64,000 nt of DNA, taken from positions 2,475,184-2,539,183 of the forward strand of contig OY725500.1 of assembly GCA_963281255.1 (NCBI GenBank), written 5' to 3'. Position 1 is the stretch's first letter; the number at the start of each line of letters is the position of its first letter. This stretch comes from Aphrocallistes beatrix (lineage: Eukaryota; Porifera; Hexactinellida; Sceptrulophora; Aphrocallistidae). This document shows, piece by piece, positions 24,007-36,331 of the stretch. The notes beneath the pieces were generated by a model. That model saw only the letters and a list, made by a program, of their open reading frames with translations. It was not told the DNA's origin and ran no database searches. Made by a program: the position numbers and the translations under genes.

Positions 24007-24123
24007 ATTTTAGATGCTATCTCCCTTATAATTAATCAATGTGTCCCCAGGCGCCCACAGGGCGGCTCTGGCGGACACAATATGTCCGCCAGCCGCGCAG
24101 CGCAAGCAAGCGAACCGCGCTTG
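24007..24123 (+). repeat. R1 3'-end fragment
   Basis: From GATGCTATCTCCCTTATAAT to GCGAACCGCGCTTG, including the GGCGGACACAATATGTCCGCC-like hairpin. Confidence 0.7.
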
Positions 24124-25433
24124 TATCTTTAAAACTGCAATTTCTGGACTTTCAAAATTTATTTTATCTCATTTTTTCTTTGTGATATGTGATAATATAT
24201 TTTCTCAGCCATATTCTAAGTTTATCCAGTATTCCGAAAATCTTTTTTCTAAAATATATTGTGTTCTAATTTTTTCAATCAGAAACTTATGCCACTCTAT
24301 CAATCATTTAAGGGAAGCCATACTTTGAGTTTGCTTCTGAACTTCTGGTTGATTACCATGAAGACCCTTCTTCTCGTATTTAAATCCACGGACTATACTA
24401 AAAGTACTAACGACTCTTTCTTACCTACAAATGGCTCAGTGAGAATGTGTCCCAATCCATTTACAAAATTTTCCATAATCTTGCGAACCCTTTTTTATTC
24501 TCAACCTATTTTAAAGTTGTCAATTCATCAAATATATGCACTACCTAGCTAAAAGAATTACCTACACCAACTATTTACTCCATAATTAGTAATAAGATAG
24601 TTTTATCCTTGGATTCAGATCCATTCGAACAATCATAGCCATTGCGTATTTTTTACCAAATCCCTTATCTACACCCCCGATTTGCTCAATTGAATTTCTG
24701 TTCATCATTTCTTTCCAAAAGTAAGTACTATCTATCACATATGCTACTTGTTGCTGGTCGCTACCATTATATATGATGAATGTTGGTTCAAAGATATAGT
24801 TGCAATAGTAATGACCATTGGAGAATAATTAATCGATATAAAACTCGAAATGTGAGTAATTAGAATGTGTAAAATACGAATTTGCGATCAGATACGAATT
24901 ATCTTTCGTAGTTTTAATGAATCATTCTCCATTAAAAACCATTTATTATTTTTCCAGACAGTGTTTAAATACTGAAACATAAATGTTCACCTTATTTTAG
25001 CAGATAATATAAACACAGTAGTAGTATTCTTTTTGTACTCATAAGCTCGTGACTTTTCATAATAAGATGAATGCAATTTACAATCTGCTGTATATAATGA
25101 TAGAATTTCGAATTATCAATATCATACACTATGAATATCTTGGGCTGTAATTACGAAACTAGAATGTATTTTAATTCATCCGAAAATAATACTTAGTATA
25201 ATATAATTATTATAATGGGAGGGGTTGAAATTTTAATTTTAATAATATCAAGGTTCATTTATGTTAAAAATATTCGGATCAGGGGGGGTACTAATATTTG
25301 TAAATAAATTTGATTCTCATTTTACATGCCTTAAATTGATCTAATTTTCTTCAAATCGAAAAATTCCATTCGTTCTGCAAGCTAATGCTTCGAAATGTAC
25401 TTACCAAATTGAATTTAATTTTAATAAATCTAC
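24124..25433. other. PLC intron, unassigned, with an open minus-strand stretch
   Basis: On the minus strand, 24826 down to about 24586 is open for some 80 codons without an early ATG (contains YFWKEMMNRNSIEQIGGVDK). It is not recognised and has no clear splice sites. It may be a decayed transposon exon. Confidence 0.25.
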
Positions 25434-25530
25434 AATCGCGCTTCGCTTGTTTGCGGAGCGCGGCGTAGGCTCACATTGATTAATAATAAGTTAGACAAAA
25501 TCTCTAAATACGCAGAGTCGGTCTACATGC
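25434..25530 (-). repeat. R1 3'-end fragment
   Basis: CAATCGCGCTTCGCTTG start, then TCACATTGATTAATAATAAG, truncated after the CTCTAAATACG block. Confidence 0.6.
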
Positions 25531-25886
25531 GCCTGGAAATTTTATCAAATTCATAATCCCCAATGGATGTTAAAGATTTATACTATCAATATTTCCTTTG
25601 AAATTTGTTTTTTTGATTTGATTGTGAACTTAAAATCGAAAATACGATATTTTAAATCTACACCACAAAAAACCCATGTCAATCATTTGTAGCCAATCTC
25701 TAGCCTATTTTTGAATATTTTACTTTTTGTAACTTGTGAACAAAAGTAAGCAAATAATTTATCATATAGATCAAAATATGATATTCGTACTCTCCATTCC
25801 AAAAACTGTCAACCGTCAACTGTTGGAGGCTAGTCTCTAGAATATTTTTCAAAATTCGTCAAATGTTGTTAAGATTTGTTTATCTA

Positions 25887-27241
25887 CAGTATGTCCCGAA
25901 AGTCTTTTCCTATTTGATTTGAAATTATAAAATTAATAATACGTGTCATAGGGGTTTAATTATTTTCCAATATAACCTCCTTTCATTACTACACACTTCT
26001 TCATTCTGTCTGGCATTCCATCTATCAATCTTCTGAGTAAATCAGGACTGATGTCCGACCACAACGTTTTCAGATTTTTTTCCAGCATATCTAGATTTGT
26101 CGCAGGCGGTATCTCTGATAGGTTTTGTTTAAACACAGCCCACAAATTTTCAATCGGAGAAAGATCAGGAGAGTTGCCTGGCCATACTTCTTTCGCCCAG
26201 TAACCAGGAAGCTTCAATCGACACCATTCCTGGCTCGATTTTGAGGTGTGAGCAGGGGCTCCATCCTGCTGAAAGATGGCATTCGACATGTTTTCGCAAA
26301 GTTTTCTCTCCAGAATCGTCTCTTTTGATCGCCTACGAGCGAAGGCAGATTTACATGGGTCAGCTAGGATGTTATCCACATAATATTTGGCATTTACAGT
26401 GCATTTCTGAGGAAGAATGTTTAATTCTGACACAGCATTAGCTGACATAGCGCCCCATACCATCAAATGTGGGGGGAATTTTGATGTGAGAACCGGAGGT
26501 ATATTATGAGCATCAGAGTCCCAAACGCGATCTGTTTGTCGGTTTGAAGGTTCAAACAGATGAAAAGGAGCTTCGTCCGAGAATACGACGTTAGCCCAAA
26601 CTTAGCTGACCAATTGAGCCTTTCTTTACAAAATTTTAATCTGTGAACCCTCTGTTTTTCCGTTAATCTCGGATTGTGGGGTCGTTTGTAGCTTTTGAGG
26701 CCAAGCTTTTCCCTCAAATAGCGATGTATGGCGGTTTTGGAGGTCTTGTGGCCACGAGCGGTTAGTCTTCTCGCCAGTTTTCTTGTCGACTGGTGTCTCT
26801 TACCAACAGACTTTGAAATCACAATTTTAGCCACTCTCGTTAGTGAAGATGACCTCCCTGATCTGGGTTTATCAATCAGACTTTCACCACACTTATTGCG
26901 CCTCCACCAATTATTTACTGTTTTGATCGTTTTCCCAAGTCTTCTAGCAACGTCTTTCTGTGTAATCCCTGCTTCTAACATAGCTATCGCTTTGACACGC
27001 ACAAGATTTGAGGGAGGATTTATTAAATTTGACATCCAATATCCGAAAAAAAATGAAATTTGTAAATTGCAAAAAAAATTTGAAACGAATACAATGCCTT
27101 GGAAAATATAGCTATTATTTAATTTTTTAACACGTTGCCAAAAGTAAAAATAGTTGTAAGTTTAACTTTGTTGGACTAGATGAGCCAAGGATGCATAATA
27201 TAGTCGAAATTATAATAGGAAAAGACTTTCGGGACATACTG
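25887..27241 (-). mobile_element. DD37E Tc1/mariner transposon, copy 2
   Basis: Ends CAGTATGTCCCGAAAGTCTT and complement, TA on both sides (25885-25886, 27242-27243), 1,355 bp. Terminal sequence resembles but is not the same family as 19368-20721. Confidence 0.9.
25960..27035 (-). pseudogene. DD37E transposase, frameshifted near the first Asp
   Basis: The N-terminal frame (27035 to about 26600) carries the DNA-binding domain (VNNWWRRNKCGESLIDKPRS) and NPRLTEKQRVHRLKFCKER. The frame is lost around 26590-26610 in the region that should hold the first catalytic Asp. The C-terminal frame from 26466 gives MMVWGAMSANA, IFQQDGAPAHTSKSSQEW, WPGNSPDLSPIENLW and GGYIGK at the end. The second Asp to Glu spacing is 37. 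Two frames, hence inactive. Confidence 0.9.
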
Positions 27242-27519
27242 TAAATGTGTAAAAATATATAGACATACCCTTTTTTAATGCTATGCACTAGAAGAAATTG
27301 ATACATCTATATATGTTATTGCTTTGAAGTATTCATAACGGTTACAGCCTACAATAGTGTCGTACAATGATTTCTATTATGAGAGTGAAGCCATACATAT
27401 TAATGTATAGAAAAAGTTTAGAAAATTGTTTTCCAATTTTTTGCAGAGGTGTGAAAATATTTTTTGGATCTTCGTACTTTATCGTAGACTCATTATTTGA
27501 CATCTACATGGCAATTTCC

Positions 27520-27604
27520 TTGTCAATACGACTTTCCAATTCTTCAATCAATTCAGACAAACAAAATAACAAACAACATTAAAAACTTTTCGTTTTAATG
27601 TATG
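27520..27604 (-). repeat. R2 dispersed repeat, copy 3
   Basis: TACGACTTTCCAATTCTTCA then TTCAGACAAACA and CGTTTTAATG. It abuts the R1 end at 27605 directly. Confidence 0.5.
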
Positions 27605-27642
27605 CAAACGCACTTTGCTTGCTTGCGCTGCGCTGCTGGCGG

Positions 27643-28341
27643 CAAGGTTGTTTGATTTAAATCAAGTGATTTAATTCATGATTTAAATCAATGATTTTTA
27701 TTAATAAAAATCATGATTTAAATCATATAATAAAGTAAAGTAGCCTCTCACTAATACGAACACAGATAAGGTAAAATACCGGTTAAAGCGAACAAGGTTT
27801 GATTCCCCAGCATGTACAAATGCATGAAATTAACTTCGGGTAATACGAATTGCGGATAATACGTACACGTTTCGAAGGTTCCCTGATTTGTATTAACGAG
27901 ACTCGACTCTACTCGAATTATAATGATCATGCATATTATTGTGAACAATGTTCATCAATGGCTTTTTTACAATCAAAAATTAAATTATTCAGCTCTGCCA
28001 TCAAGCGCAGGAATTGAGCGGATATTTGCAACATTTGGCTATATACATTCCAGCATAAGGAATAGACTTAGAATCGATAAGGCGGCCAAGATTGTTTAAA
28101 TCTACAGAATGCTCAATCTATCTATATAAAACGTACTAAATTTTCTCTTCTACATTTTCCTATTGCAATTAATCATAAACTTGCTGAATTCAAGCAAAAT
28201 AAAATCGATAATATGCTATTAAACTATCTGATTCTCAATCTTGTGGATTTATTAGCAAAATAATATGACAAAATGTGAAATGAATTGCTAAAAAGCAATA
28301 AAAATCAAAAAATAATGATTTTTATCAACCCTGGGACTCTG
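27643..28341 (+). mobile_element. hAT element remnant
   Basis: Left end CAAGGTTGTTTGATTTAAAT with multiple ATTTAAATCA motifs; right end GATTTTTATCAACCCTGGGA..CTCTG. It is flanked by 8-bp near-duplicates GCTGGCGG (27635-27642) and CCTGGCGG (28342-28349), as expected for hAT insertion. A MITE-like stretch lies at about 27736-27910. Confidence 0.75.
27999..28099 (+). pseudogene. hAT transposase C-terminal dimerisation motif
   Basis: Reads PSSAGIERIFATFGYIHSSI followed by RNRLRIDKAAKIV and a stop. This is the conserved end of hAT transposases (SS..ER.FS..G.....RN.L...K...L), used for dimerisation. Only this tail survives; the catalytic part is absent. Confidence 0.8.
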
Positions 28342-28355
28342 CCTGGCGGACACTA

Positions 28356-28833
28356 TACTGCCTGGACAAATGTATTCGTACACCCCAATATTTTTCACCC
28401 AGATTGTTATAATACTAATCAATTCGTGAAGTCAATAACATCAAATCATAACAGATACACTAAATCTAGTTTAAAATTCGGTTCCTCCACATTCAAATTA
28501 CTCACTTTATAAGCTTTCAACTTAATTACTCTCCTTCAAGATTAAGTATTTTCGGCATTTGCTACCCTATGGCACAGATCATGAGTTATCACCATTGTAT
28601 ATGATGGCATTAGTGGTACGAGGTGGCACAATTTGAAAATATTTAATTTTGTGGGAAAGTAATCAGGTGGAAAGACTATAAAATGAGTAATTCGCATATG
28701 GAGAAATCGAATTTGAAGTTAAATATAGCTTATCTCTCACAAATTAAATGCCCTTGACTCGCTAAATAACTTACTATTATAACTATTTGTATTATGAATT
28801 TTGCGGTTTACGAATACTTTTGTCCAGGCAGTG
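28356..28833. mobile_element. Palindromic TA-inserted MITE, CCTGGACAAA family
   Basis: Ends TACTGCCTGGACAAATGTAT and CTTTTGTCCAGGCAGTG, flanked by TA. Same family and length as 3046-3525. Inserted in the R1 hairpin sequence CGGACAC. Confidence 0.75.
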
Positions 28834-29393
28834 TATGTGTTCATCAGAGGAGCCCTTTGGGCCCCTGGGGTCACATTGATTAATTGTAAGGGAGATACCA
28901 TCTCTAAATACGTCTGTCCTACTGTTATAATCGATATTGCACGGAAAATCACCAAATTTGTCAATCTTTAAAATTTGGATGCTTAATGATTACGTCAAAA
29001 CAGAGTGACGAGTATCCATTTTTGAAGACAAAACTTTCGGTTGAATTTATTTTCAGTCAAATACTGACATCTTCGGATCATTTTTAGCGAGATTAACCAA
29101 TGATCTGCTATCATTACCTATTATTTGACGCTTTTCTCAGAGCCCACCTTCCTCAAAGAGGATTTTTCATTTCTCAGTTTTGAAATGACGATGGATAGTC
29201 CTCTTCGATATGTCGGTTATATGAAGTATTTCCAACTATTAGTTGTGCCTGATTGAAATAGGTCTCTATTCTATTCCTCAGTTCTTGTTCATTCCTTTTG
29301 TGTTTAAAAATGTATTAATTAAGAATGAAAGACCTGAAAAAGTATCCTAGAAGTTCGAAATGGAGTAAAGAAATAGACTTAATATAATATGTA

Positions 29394-29672
29394 CAGGGTG
29401 TTTCAAAAGTCTTGGCCCCTCTAACATTTTAAATTATATATTACATAAAATACATTCACTCTAAATCTCATTTGCATTCACTACATTCACTCTAAATCTC
29501 AAATCTAATTTTTATAATAATCGTGGATAAATGATATTAAATCGTTGTCAATAATGCGTAAGAATGGAAAGCTGTATTATATTATGACAGGAGTGAGATT
29601 TAACTCTGTGAATTTGATTTCTAAGTTTATTGGTTCTATTAGAATAGGTGCCAAGACTTTTGAAACACCCTG
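29394..29672. mobile_element. 279-bp mariner-type MITE
   Basis: Ends CAGGGTGTTTCAAAAGTCTT and complement, next to TA. No coding sequence. Confidence 0.8.
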
Positions 29673-30094
29673 TATATGATAAACCTATTACTATTTATAA
29701 TAGACAATCTCCTTATACGACATACTAATTTTCTTTATTTTGTTTTTGCTTAGATACCAATATACATAATTGCAACCATATGTTGCACAATTAGAGTTGA
29801 TGATTTAAATTCTTACAAGTGATCATTTGCTTGTATTATTTTCCCCAATTTCAATTTGACAGATTGTATTAAATGCAGGTAAAATAATTACATATTTACA
29901 AGTATTTCTATCCAGATATTATTCATGACATATTCGTTATGCTAGCTTCAGAAACTCATCCTTTATGGGTAGAATTTTGTTCCAAATTATTTTTAAATAG
30001 ATTTGGGATCAAGGCCATACTTGAAGATTTCTTTATTTAATAAACTTTTTTCTTAAACCTTAATCTGCATGAGATGGTATTTCTGGAATTGGTA

Positions 30095-31975
30095 TAATAA
30101 TATACATTCATATAGCGCAGATTCCATATTAATATGTTAAAGTGCGCTGTATAATTCAATACAGGTAAGTGTATGTTATGCTCGTAGGGTATGTATATAT
30201 TCCTGAAATTAATTTAATGAGTATTTATTTAAGTGACTGTGTCGTCCGCGATACGGAAAAGATGAGTTTTCTGAAGAGAAGAAATGAGGGGGCAATCTGA
30301 ATGCTCGGAGGGAGAAGATTCCACTCAACAGGTACAGCTAAAGTGACTGCATGATCACCCAAAGTTTTGGAAGATTTGAAAGTAGGATGTTCAAGGAGGA
30401 TGCCATTGGATGATCGTAGAGTGCGATTGGACGTCTTAACCTGTGTGTGTTGGATGATATAGTCCGGAGCAAGAGAATGGATTGCTTTGTAAGTTATGAG
30501 GAGAATCTTGAAGAGGATGTAATGTTTAACAGGCAGCCAGTGGGTTTGATAAGAAGAGATGACAAGAAGGTACGGGAGACATTGTAGATAAGTCTGGCTG
30601 CACTGTTCTGGACTCGCTGGAGTCGAGCTAGATGAATGAAGGTAACCAAACAAGAGGCTTTACAGTAATCAAGACGGAATGTCATAAGAGAATTAACGAG
30701 AGTTTCACAGACTTCCCTAGAGAGATATTTTCAAATGCGCCGGATGTTATATATGTAGTAGAAGCAGGAAGAGGCAACTTTGCTGACCTGAGTAGACATT
30801 GAAGAGTATTGTCGAGCCAAGTTCCAAGATTCCGTACTACTTTGAAAGGAGAGCTTCTCGAATCACCAACAGAGATGCTATCAGTTTGAACCTTCGATAG
30901 TTGTTGACGAGTCCCTATTATAGAATCTTCAGAAGAGATGGAACCGGATTTAAAAGAAAGATAAACCTGAGTATCGTCGGCATAGCAGTGCATGCCCGGT
31001 AGGTGGGACCTAATGAGGTCGAATAGAGGACTAGTATAGAGAGAGACTAAAGAGAAGCGGACCAAGGCAAGAACCCTGAGGTACTCCGTGTACAACCGGG
31101 ATATTGGAGTAATCAGAAACCTTTATCGAGACAAATTGAGTCCTATCAGAGAGGAAAGATTCTAACCAAGACAGAGAATAGCCACAAATGCCGAAATGAG
31201 ACTGGAGACGGTTGAGTAAGATGGTATGGTCGACAGTGTCGAAGGCTGGACTAAGATTAAGAGAACCAGAAGGGATACGTGTTGGCGATTCATGCTTATG
31301 AGGATGTCGTTAGTGACCTTCAGGAGCCCAGTCTTCGTACTGTAGTGTTTACGATTGGCAGACTGCGTCCCGGGGAAGAGATGATGTAATGTAAGATGAT
31401 TCGCAACCTGAATGAAAGCGGCCCTCTCAGTTCTCTTAGAAATTAAAGATTGCTAACTGGACAATAGTTAGAGAAGATGGAATCGAGATTCGTTCTTTTA
31501 AATTTGGGCAAGATGATGCCGCGCTTCCAGGGAAAATGAAAATGACCAGTGGAGAGGGAACCATTTACGATTTTCGTAAGGATGGCTGCTAAGATGGGTG
31601 GAAGTGATTTGTACTGGGATGTTGGACTAGGACCGAGGATGCAAAATTTATTAGGAGCAGAGGAAACAAGGGAAACAATTTAAAGATTGAGAGGTTGATG
31701 GATTTGGAACGATAGGAAACCTCCTGAGAGGAAAGAGAAGGTTTGGAAAGCGAGAGACTACAAGAGATGGAGAAATGGTCAGAGAATAAATGGACAGGAG
31801 ATGGATCAGAGCGAATGATGTTGTCAGCAGAACGGGATATTATCAGATCGAGAATGTGACCCTTCTCATTAGTTGACTGATTCACATGCTTATTATTAGG
31901 GGTTCCTTGCATAAGAGGATGGGTTTGAGGAAGGAAGATAACTGATCAAGGAAGGTAGAAATAGGCCCAGGTGCA
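30095..31975 (-). pseudogene. CR1/L2-type LINE, 5'-truncated and decayed
   Basis: Non-LTR retrotransposon on the minus strand. Remnants in order: the endonuclease end with KGHILDLIISRSADNII (about 31850) and SDHFSISCSL; reverse transcriptase with [14 protein letters not shown] and [12 protein letters not shown], the YADD active site (about 30960-30990); and the C-terminal part with HWLPVKHYILFKILLITYKA and LDHAVT..VPVEWNLLP-like sequence (30225-30653). Frames are broken several times. The 3' end near 30095-30117 reads GCGCTATATGAATGTATATT on the minus strand, a tail typical of L2/CR1-like LINEs. A GC-rich hairpin (CCCCCTCGCTCGC..GGGGG) marks the 5' boundary near 31985. Confidence 0.85.
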
Positions 31976-32250
31976 GAGCACCTGTCCCCCCTCGCTCGCT
32001 GCGCTCACTCGGGGGAGGAGTGCTGTAGACCTATAGTGAGGAATGGTTGGTGGTTGTGGTGGAGTAGGGAAAAGAGGAGAATTGGGATTCCCGAATTATG
32101 CCCGCGCCACGATTTTTTGCGATCGATATGCATATAGTATATTTTGTATGGCCAAGTTGCACCCAAATACATTATTCCTTTTCAATTACTGTGATGAGAT
32201 CAGTCAATCCGGCAATTTGATTAAGTACTTCATAAACATTGAAAGTACTA

Positions 32251-32433
32251 TAGTCAGGGTCGCTTATTATGAACCCGCTTAATATGAACATTCGTTTATT
32301 TTGAACTAAACTTCTGGTTCCAATTTCATTATTTACATAGGATTTGTATTGAATCAAGTCTGCTTAATATTAAGTTCTTTTAATATGAACACTTTTTTGG
32401 TCCTCAGGTGGTTCATATTAAGCGACCTAACTG
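32251..32433. mobile_element. 183-bp MITE (GTTCATAATAAGC family), copy 3
   Basis: Starts TAGTCAGGGTCGCTTATTAT, ends CATATTAAGCGACCTAACTG next to TA. Inverted relative to the other two copies. Confidence 0.7.
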
Positions 32434-32634
32434 TATCTAGTTCTAGTGCGAATTTGGAAGCATAACTACTTAAATGAACTGCATTGATGTTTTTTGTCGT
32501 TTTTCTAAGTACAAGTATGTACGTATAACAATTTTATATCAAACCTCAAGGAATTTATATTGCGTGCTTGGTTGCCAGCAATACTTTTATCAAGTGGCCA
32601 ACAAACAACTATTCAGTTGTAAGTTAAGGAAAGA

Positions 32635-33656
32635 CATAGCCTACTGTATATAAGGCCTCACAGTAACTTGCGGATTTTGGACTAGGGATGCGGTAGAAGA
32701 TGGTTGAACTAATACATGAGCTGTCTTAAATCATTAACCAAGCACAATAGAGCTTAGGAATGTATTACCAGCATATATAAATATGGTGTACACATATCCG
32801 TTGTTAAAATTTAGACTAGTCACTATATGATTGCAATAGGTTATATTTTGGGCGAATTTAGTGATTTTCAGAGGCCGTTTTAGTGATTTTCACAGTGTTT
32901 TTATTATACATTTTTAGCATAGAACTGAGCTATGAATGGGTCGATGCGAAAAATTTGTATTTTTTTCATGGAATGTAGCTACATTCCTGTGTTGCTATGG
33001 AAACGTGTTTTGGTCAATTGGGGTTATATCTTGAAAACCACAAGAGCTAGACATTCGAATATAATTCAATTTGATAGCAGATTGACTACTTCCTATTAAG
33101 TGTTAATATAATTTCGACGTATAAATTCAATGATTTATGAGATATTCGACAAATTACCAAATGTGACCAGTATTATAAATTGACTAATAACTCTTAAACA
33201 ATTGAATTCAGACAAATAAATTATAATAACACGTAGTAGGAAGTCATCAATCCGCTATCAAATTGAATTACATTCGAATGTCTAGCTATTGTGGTTTTCA
33301 AGATATGACCCCAACTAACCAAAACACGTTTCCATTGCAACACTAGAATGTAGCAACATTCTATTAAAAAAATGCAAATTTTTTTATCGACCCATTCATA
33401 GCTCTATTCTTTGCTAAGAATTGTATAATAAAACCACTTTGAAATGCCCTTAAACGGTCTCTGAAAATCAATAAATTTTGACAACGGATATAGGTACTTT
33501 GACACCATATTTCTATATGCTGGTACTACATTTCTAAGCTCTATTGTGCTTGGTTAATGATTTAAGACAGCTCTTGTATTAGTTCAACCATCATCTACCG
33601 CATCCCTTGTCCAAAATCTGCAAGTTTCTGTGAGGCCTTATATACAGTAGGCTATG
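32635..33656. mobile_element. P-type foldback element
   Basis: Ends CATAGCCTACTGTATATAAG and CTTATATACAGTAGGCTATG. Two long arms palindromic around about 33150. Flanked by GGAAAGA (32628-32634) and GTAAAGA (33657-33663), a 6/7 match to a 7-bp duplication. Confidence 0.8.
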
Positions 33657-33663
33657 GTAAAGA

Positions 33664-34590
33664 TAAACACATACATATTGATAGAATATATAATTGCATA
33701 AACAATTTTTAAATAATTAACTTTTTTTAAAAAATTAGAATTAAGTTAACAATGTTTACGGAAGTATTTCAAGATCAATATTTTTTAAAGAATATTTTTT
33801 GTAAATGAAATTTCGATTTCGAGACGATTCCCTTGAATATTTTGTTGAATTGTAATTTGTATACTTAAAGATTTACTGGTTTCCTACAATTTGTTGGAGG
33901 TCATGATGACTTCACTATCTATTGTTTTGCCAATATTTTGTAATTCTTTACAAAATGATGCTACAAATCGTCGAGTTTTAATACCATTTTGATAGTGATC
34001 AATAATTATGAGAAAACCTGTACGTATATATGATCCCTGATAGAATCGCGACGATCTCTTTATTTTGCAAGGCCTCAAAAAATTTCCTTATCATCCTGAG
34101 CAAAATTTCTCCATAAGCCTACCCAGTTCAAGCTTTTGCTTTTTTTAAACACAGATAAGCCATTTTAACTAGTTTTTCTACTAGTATTTCTTAAACTTGA
34201 ATATATTAAGCCGGTAGTTCTTGTAAACTTGTTCAGTTCTGGTCCCTATCAATATTCACTTACTACTCAAAATTTCATAATTCTCATTTTTGAAATCGTC
34301 GAACTCTATATATAAGGTCTCTATAAATGGAAGACTCGTTTAGAATACACATTTAATATAGCTATCAGCTTTCTAGCTTCTGAAAGCCATTGGTGCAAAT
34401 TGTTCTCTTGGATTATGTTATATCTAATAATTTAGATGTTGATTATTAATTAGCTATCCTCTGCCCGCACCCCCATTGAAAACGAGTTTCATTTTAAAAA
34501 TAGCAAACTGTCTTTTGACGAACTTAGCTTGTTGCGGCTAAGTTTAGATTGATTAATTATAGGTAGATTACATTTAGATTACATTGTCTC
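33664..34590. other. PLC intron, unassigned portion
   Basis: No recognisable gene or repeat. A 64-codon minus-strand frame at 33884-34078 is unsupported. Confidence 0.35.
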
Positions 34591-34599
34591 GCTTACTTT

Positions 34600-34949
34600 T
34601 TTAATCGATATCCCCCGAAAAATCACAAGATTTGTCAGTTTGTCACTTTTTGATGCTAAATGATGGAGTCATAACAGAGTGATGAATCTTCATTTTTTAA
34701 AGGGAGTTGTATCATATTTGAGACTAAGTAATAAAATTTCAGCCTTCTATCAACTAAAATGACTGAGTTATAGTCGAAAAACTGAAATTTCTAATTATAA
34801 AAAAGGTGACAATTAAGTCATATTTCCATGATGAGTAGACATTTTCGTGTGAAGTCAGAAGTTAGTGGAGCCACAGCCAAAAACACAACTTTCTGTGCCT
34901 GGCAGTTACTGCAATTAATTCATTACAGAGATGTAAATATATATCCGTA
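34600..34949 (-). repeat. R1 fragment, host of a second R1
   Basis: Reverse R1 from ATCGATATC..GAAAAATCAC through the TGACTGAGTTATAGTCGAAAA block to the TA tract, where the next R1 begins at 34950. Confidence 0.65.
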
Positions 34950-36331
34950 CATGCGCACTTTGGTTGCTTGTGCTGCGCGGATGGCGGGCACCCTTTGGGC
35001 GCCTAAGCTCACATTGAATAATTATATGGTTGATAACATCTCTAAATACGCCTGTCTTACTGTTATAATCGATATCACTCGAAAAATCTCAAAACTTTAC
35101 AATTTTTGATGCGTAATGATGACGTTATAACTGAGTGACGAGTCATCATTTCATGATCAGAGTTGTATCATATTTGAGATATATTAATATACACATTTCA
35201 TAGCCTACTCTATATAAGGCCTGGTATCAATCTCAAAATTTTGGACTAGAGGTGAAATAGTGGATGGGAATTATTAGTAAACCACAACTATTTAGTATGA
35301 ATTTTGCATGGTCAGTATAAGCTCCACAAACTTTCAACCAACCTGCTTGTTTCAACAACTTGATGATTCTGAGAAGAAGAAGAAGAAGAACAGTTGGTCC
35401 GGGACATGACAGTTCATTCAAGAAGACAGTGACCTATTGGGATTGAACATGGTGTTCCTCGTCTTCAGTGATGGATTTATCGTTTTTATAGTCACCAGAA
35501 ACACGGTGCATCTCAACAACACGATAGTCTCCTGACAAAAGAGGTTCACACAGCTTTGGGCGCGCGCAAAGTATGCTAAATGTGTGCTTGTGATTCATAA
35601 TAAAATGCTTCTATTATCTCTAGTTAGTGAATTTTAAAGCTCAAAACTATAATTTCTGATTATGACGTCATACGATGACGTCATAACTTTTTAATGAGAT
35701 GAGCTAGATTATTTCTTTCTGCAGAAATCGTTTTCTTTGGGTTGATATCCTATAGGTTAATAATACATTATGTATCTCTATCTTGCATAGTTTTCCTACT
35801 TCCATTTCACCCCCCAAAAATGCCCACTGTGCGTCATGTCGACCGTTTGAAGCCCCATTTTTCTGATCTCAAATTAAAAGAAGAAAGCCTTAATGGATTC
35901 ATGCTAGTTATGGGAAATTGTAGTCACATCAATTATGGTCATTAATTCCTGGTTTTATCAAAATTGTTTGAGACAGTCATACGCACGAAAGAGTTGGAAA
36001 GAAAATATTGACGAAGACTAAGAGATCGAGAGTAGAATACGAGTTAAAGGATAAAGAGAGATGCAAGCGAACTATCACGAATATCTTGTATTTAGTCTAA
36101 TTTTCACATATTTTGTTACGAATGAAACATAACACTGTTGTTCTGAATGATGTTAAAATTTGTAAAAAGTTGAATTCAATTACATTGTTAGATTTATAGG
36201 TAGATAATATCAGAAAATGTAGTTCTTTAGGACATTAAATTGCTTATAAGCTAAGCAGATATATTTATCAGAATTTAAATTCCCATCCTCTACTTCATCC
36301 ATGCTACATTTTATACCAGGCCTTTTATATA

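Larger units (their letters stand above)
27605..29035 (-). mobile_element. R1 element split by a hAT element and a MITE
   Basis: R1 3' end CAAACGCACTTTGCTTGC at 27605 continues to GCTGCTGGCGG, is interrupted by a hAT element (27643-28341) and a palindromic MITE (28356-28833), and resumes at GAGCCCTTTGGG..TCACATTGATTAATTG. It is truncated near 29035 before the TA tract. Confidence 0.7.

Noticed and set aside
31980-32010. GC-rich hairpin as a transcription terminator
   Set aside because: It marks the 5' boundary of a LINE copy in eukaryotic DNA; no promoter or U-tract context supports a terminator.
35742-35945. A host gene encoding VRHVDRLKPHF
   Set aside because: The motif matches the end of retroelement integrases and lies inside a transposon, so a host gene is unlikely.
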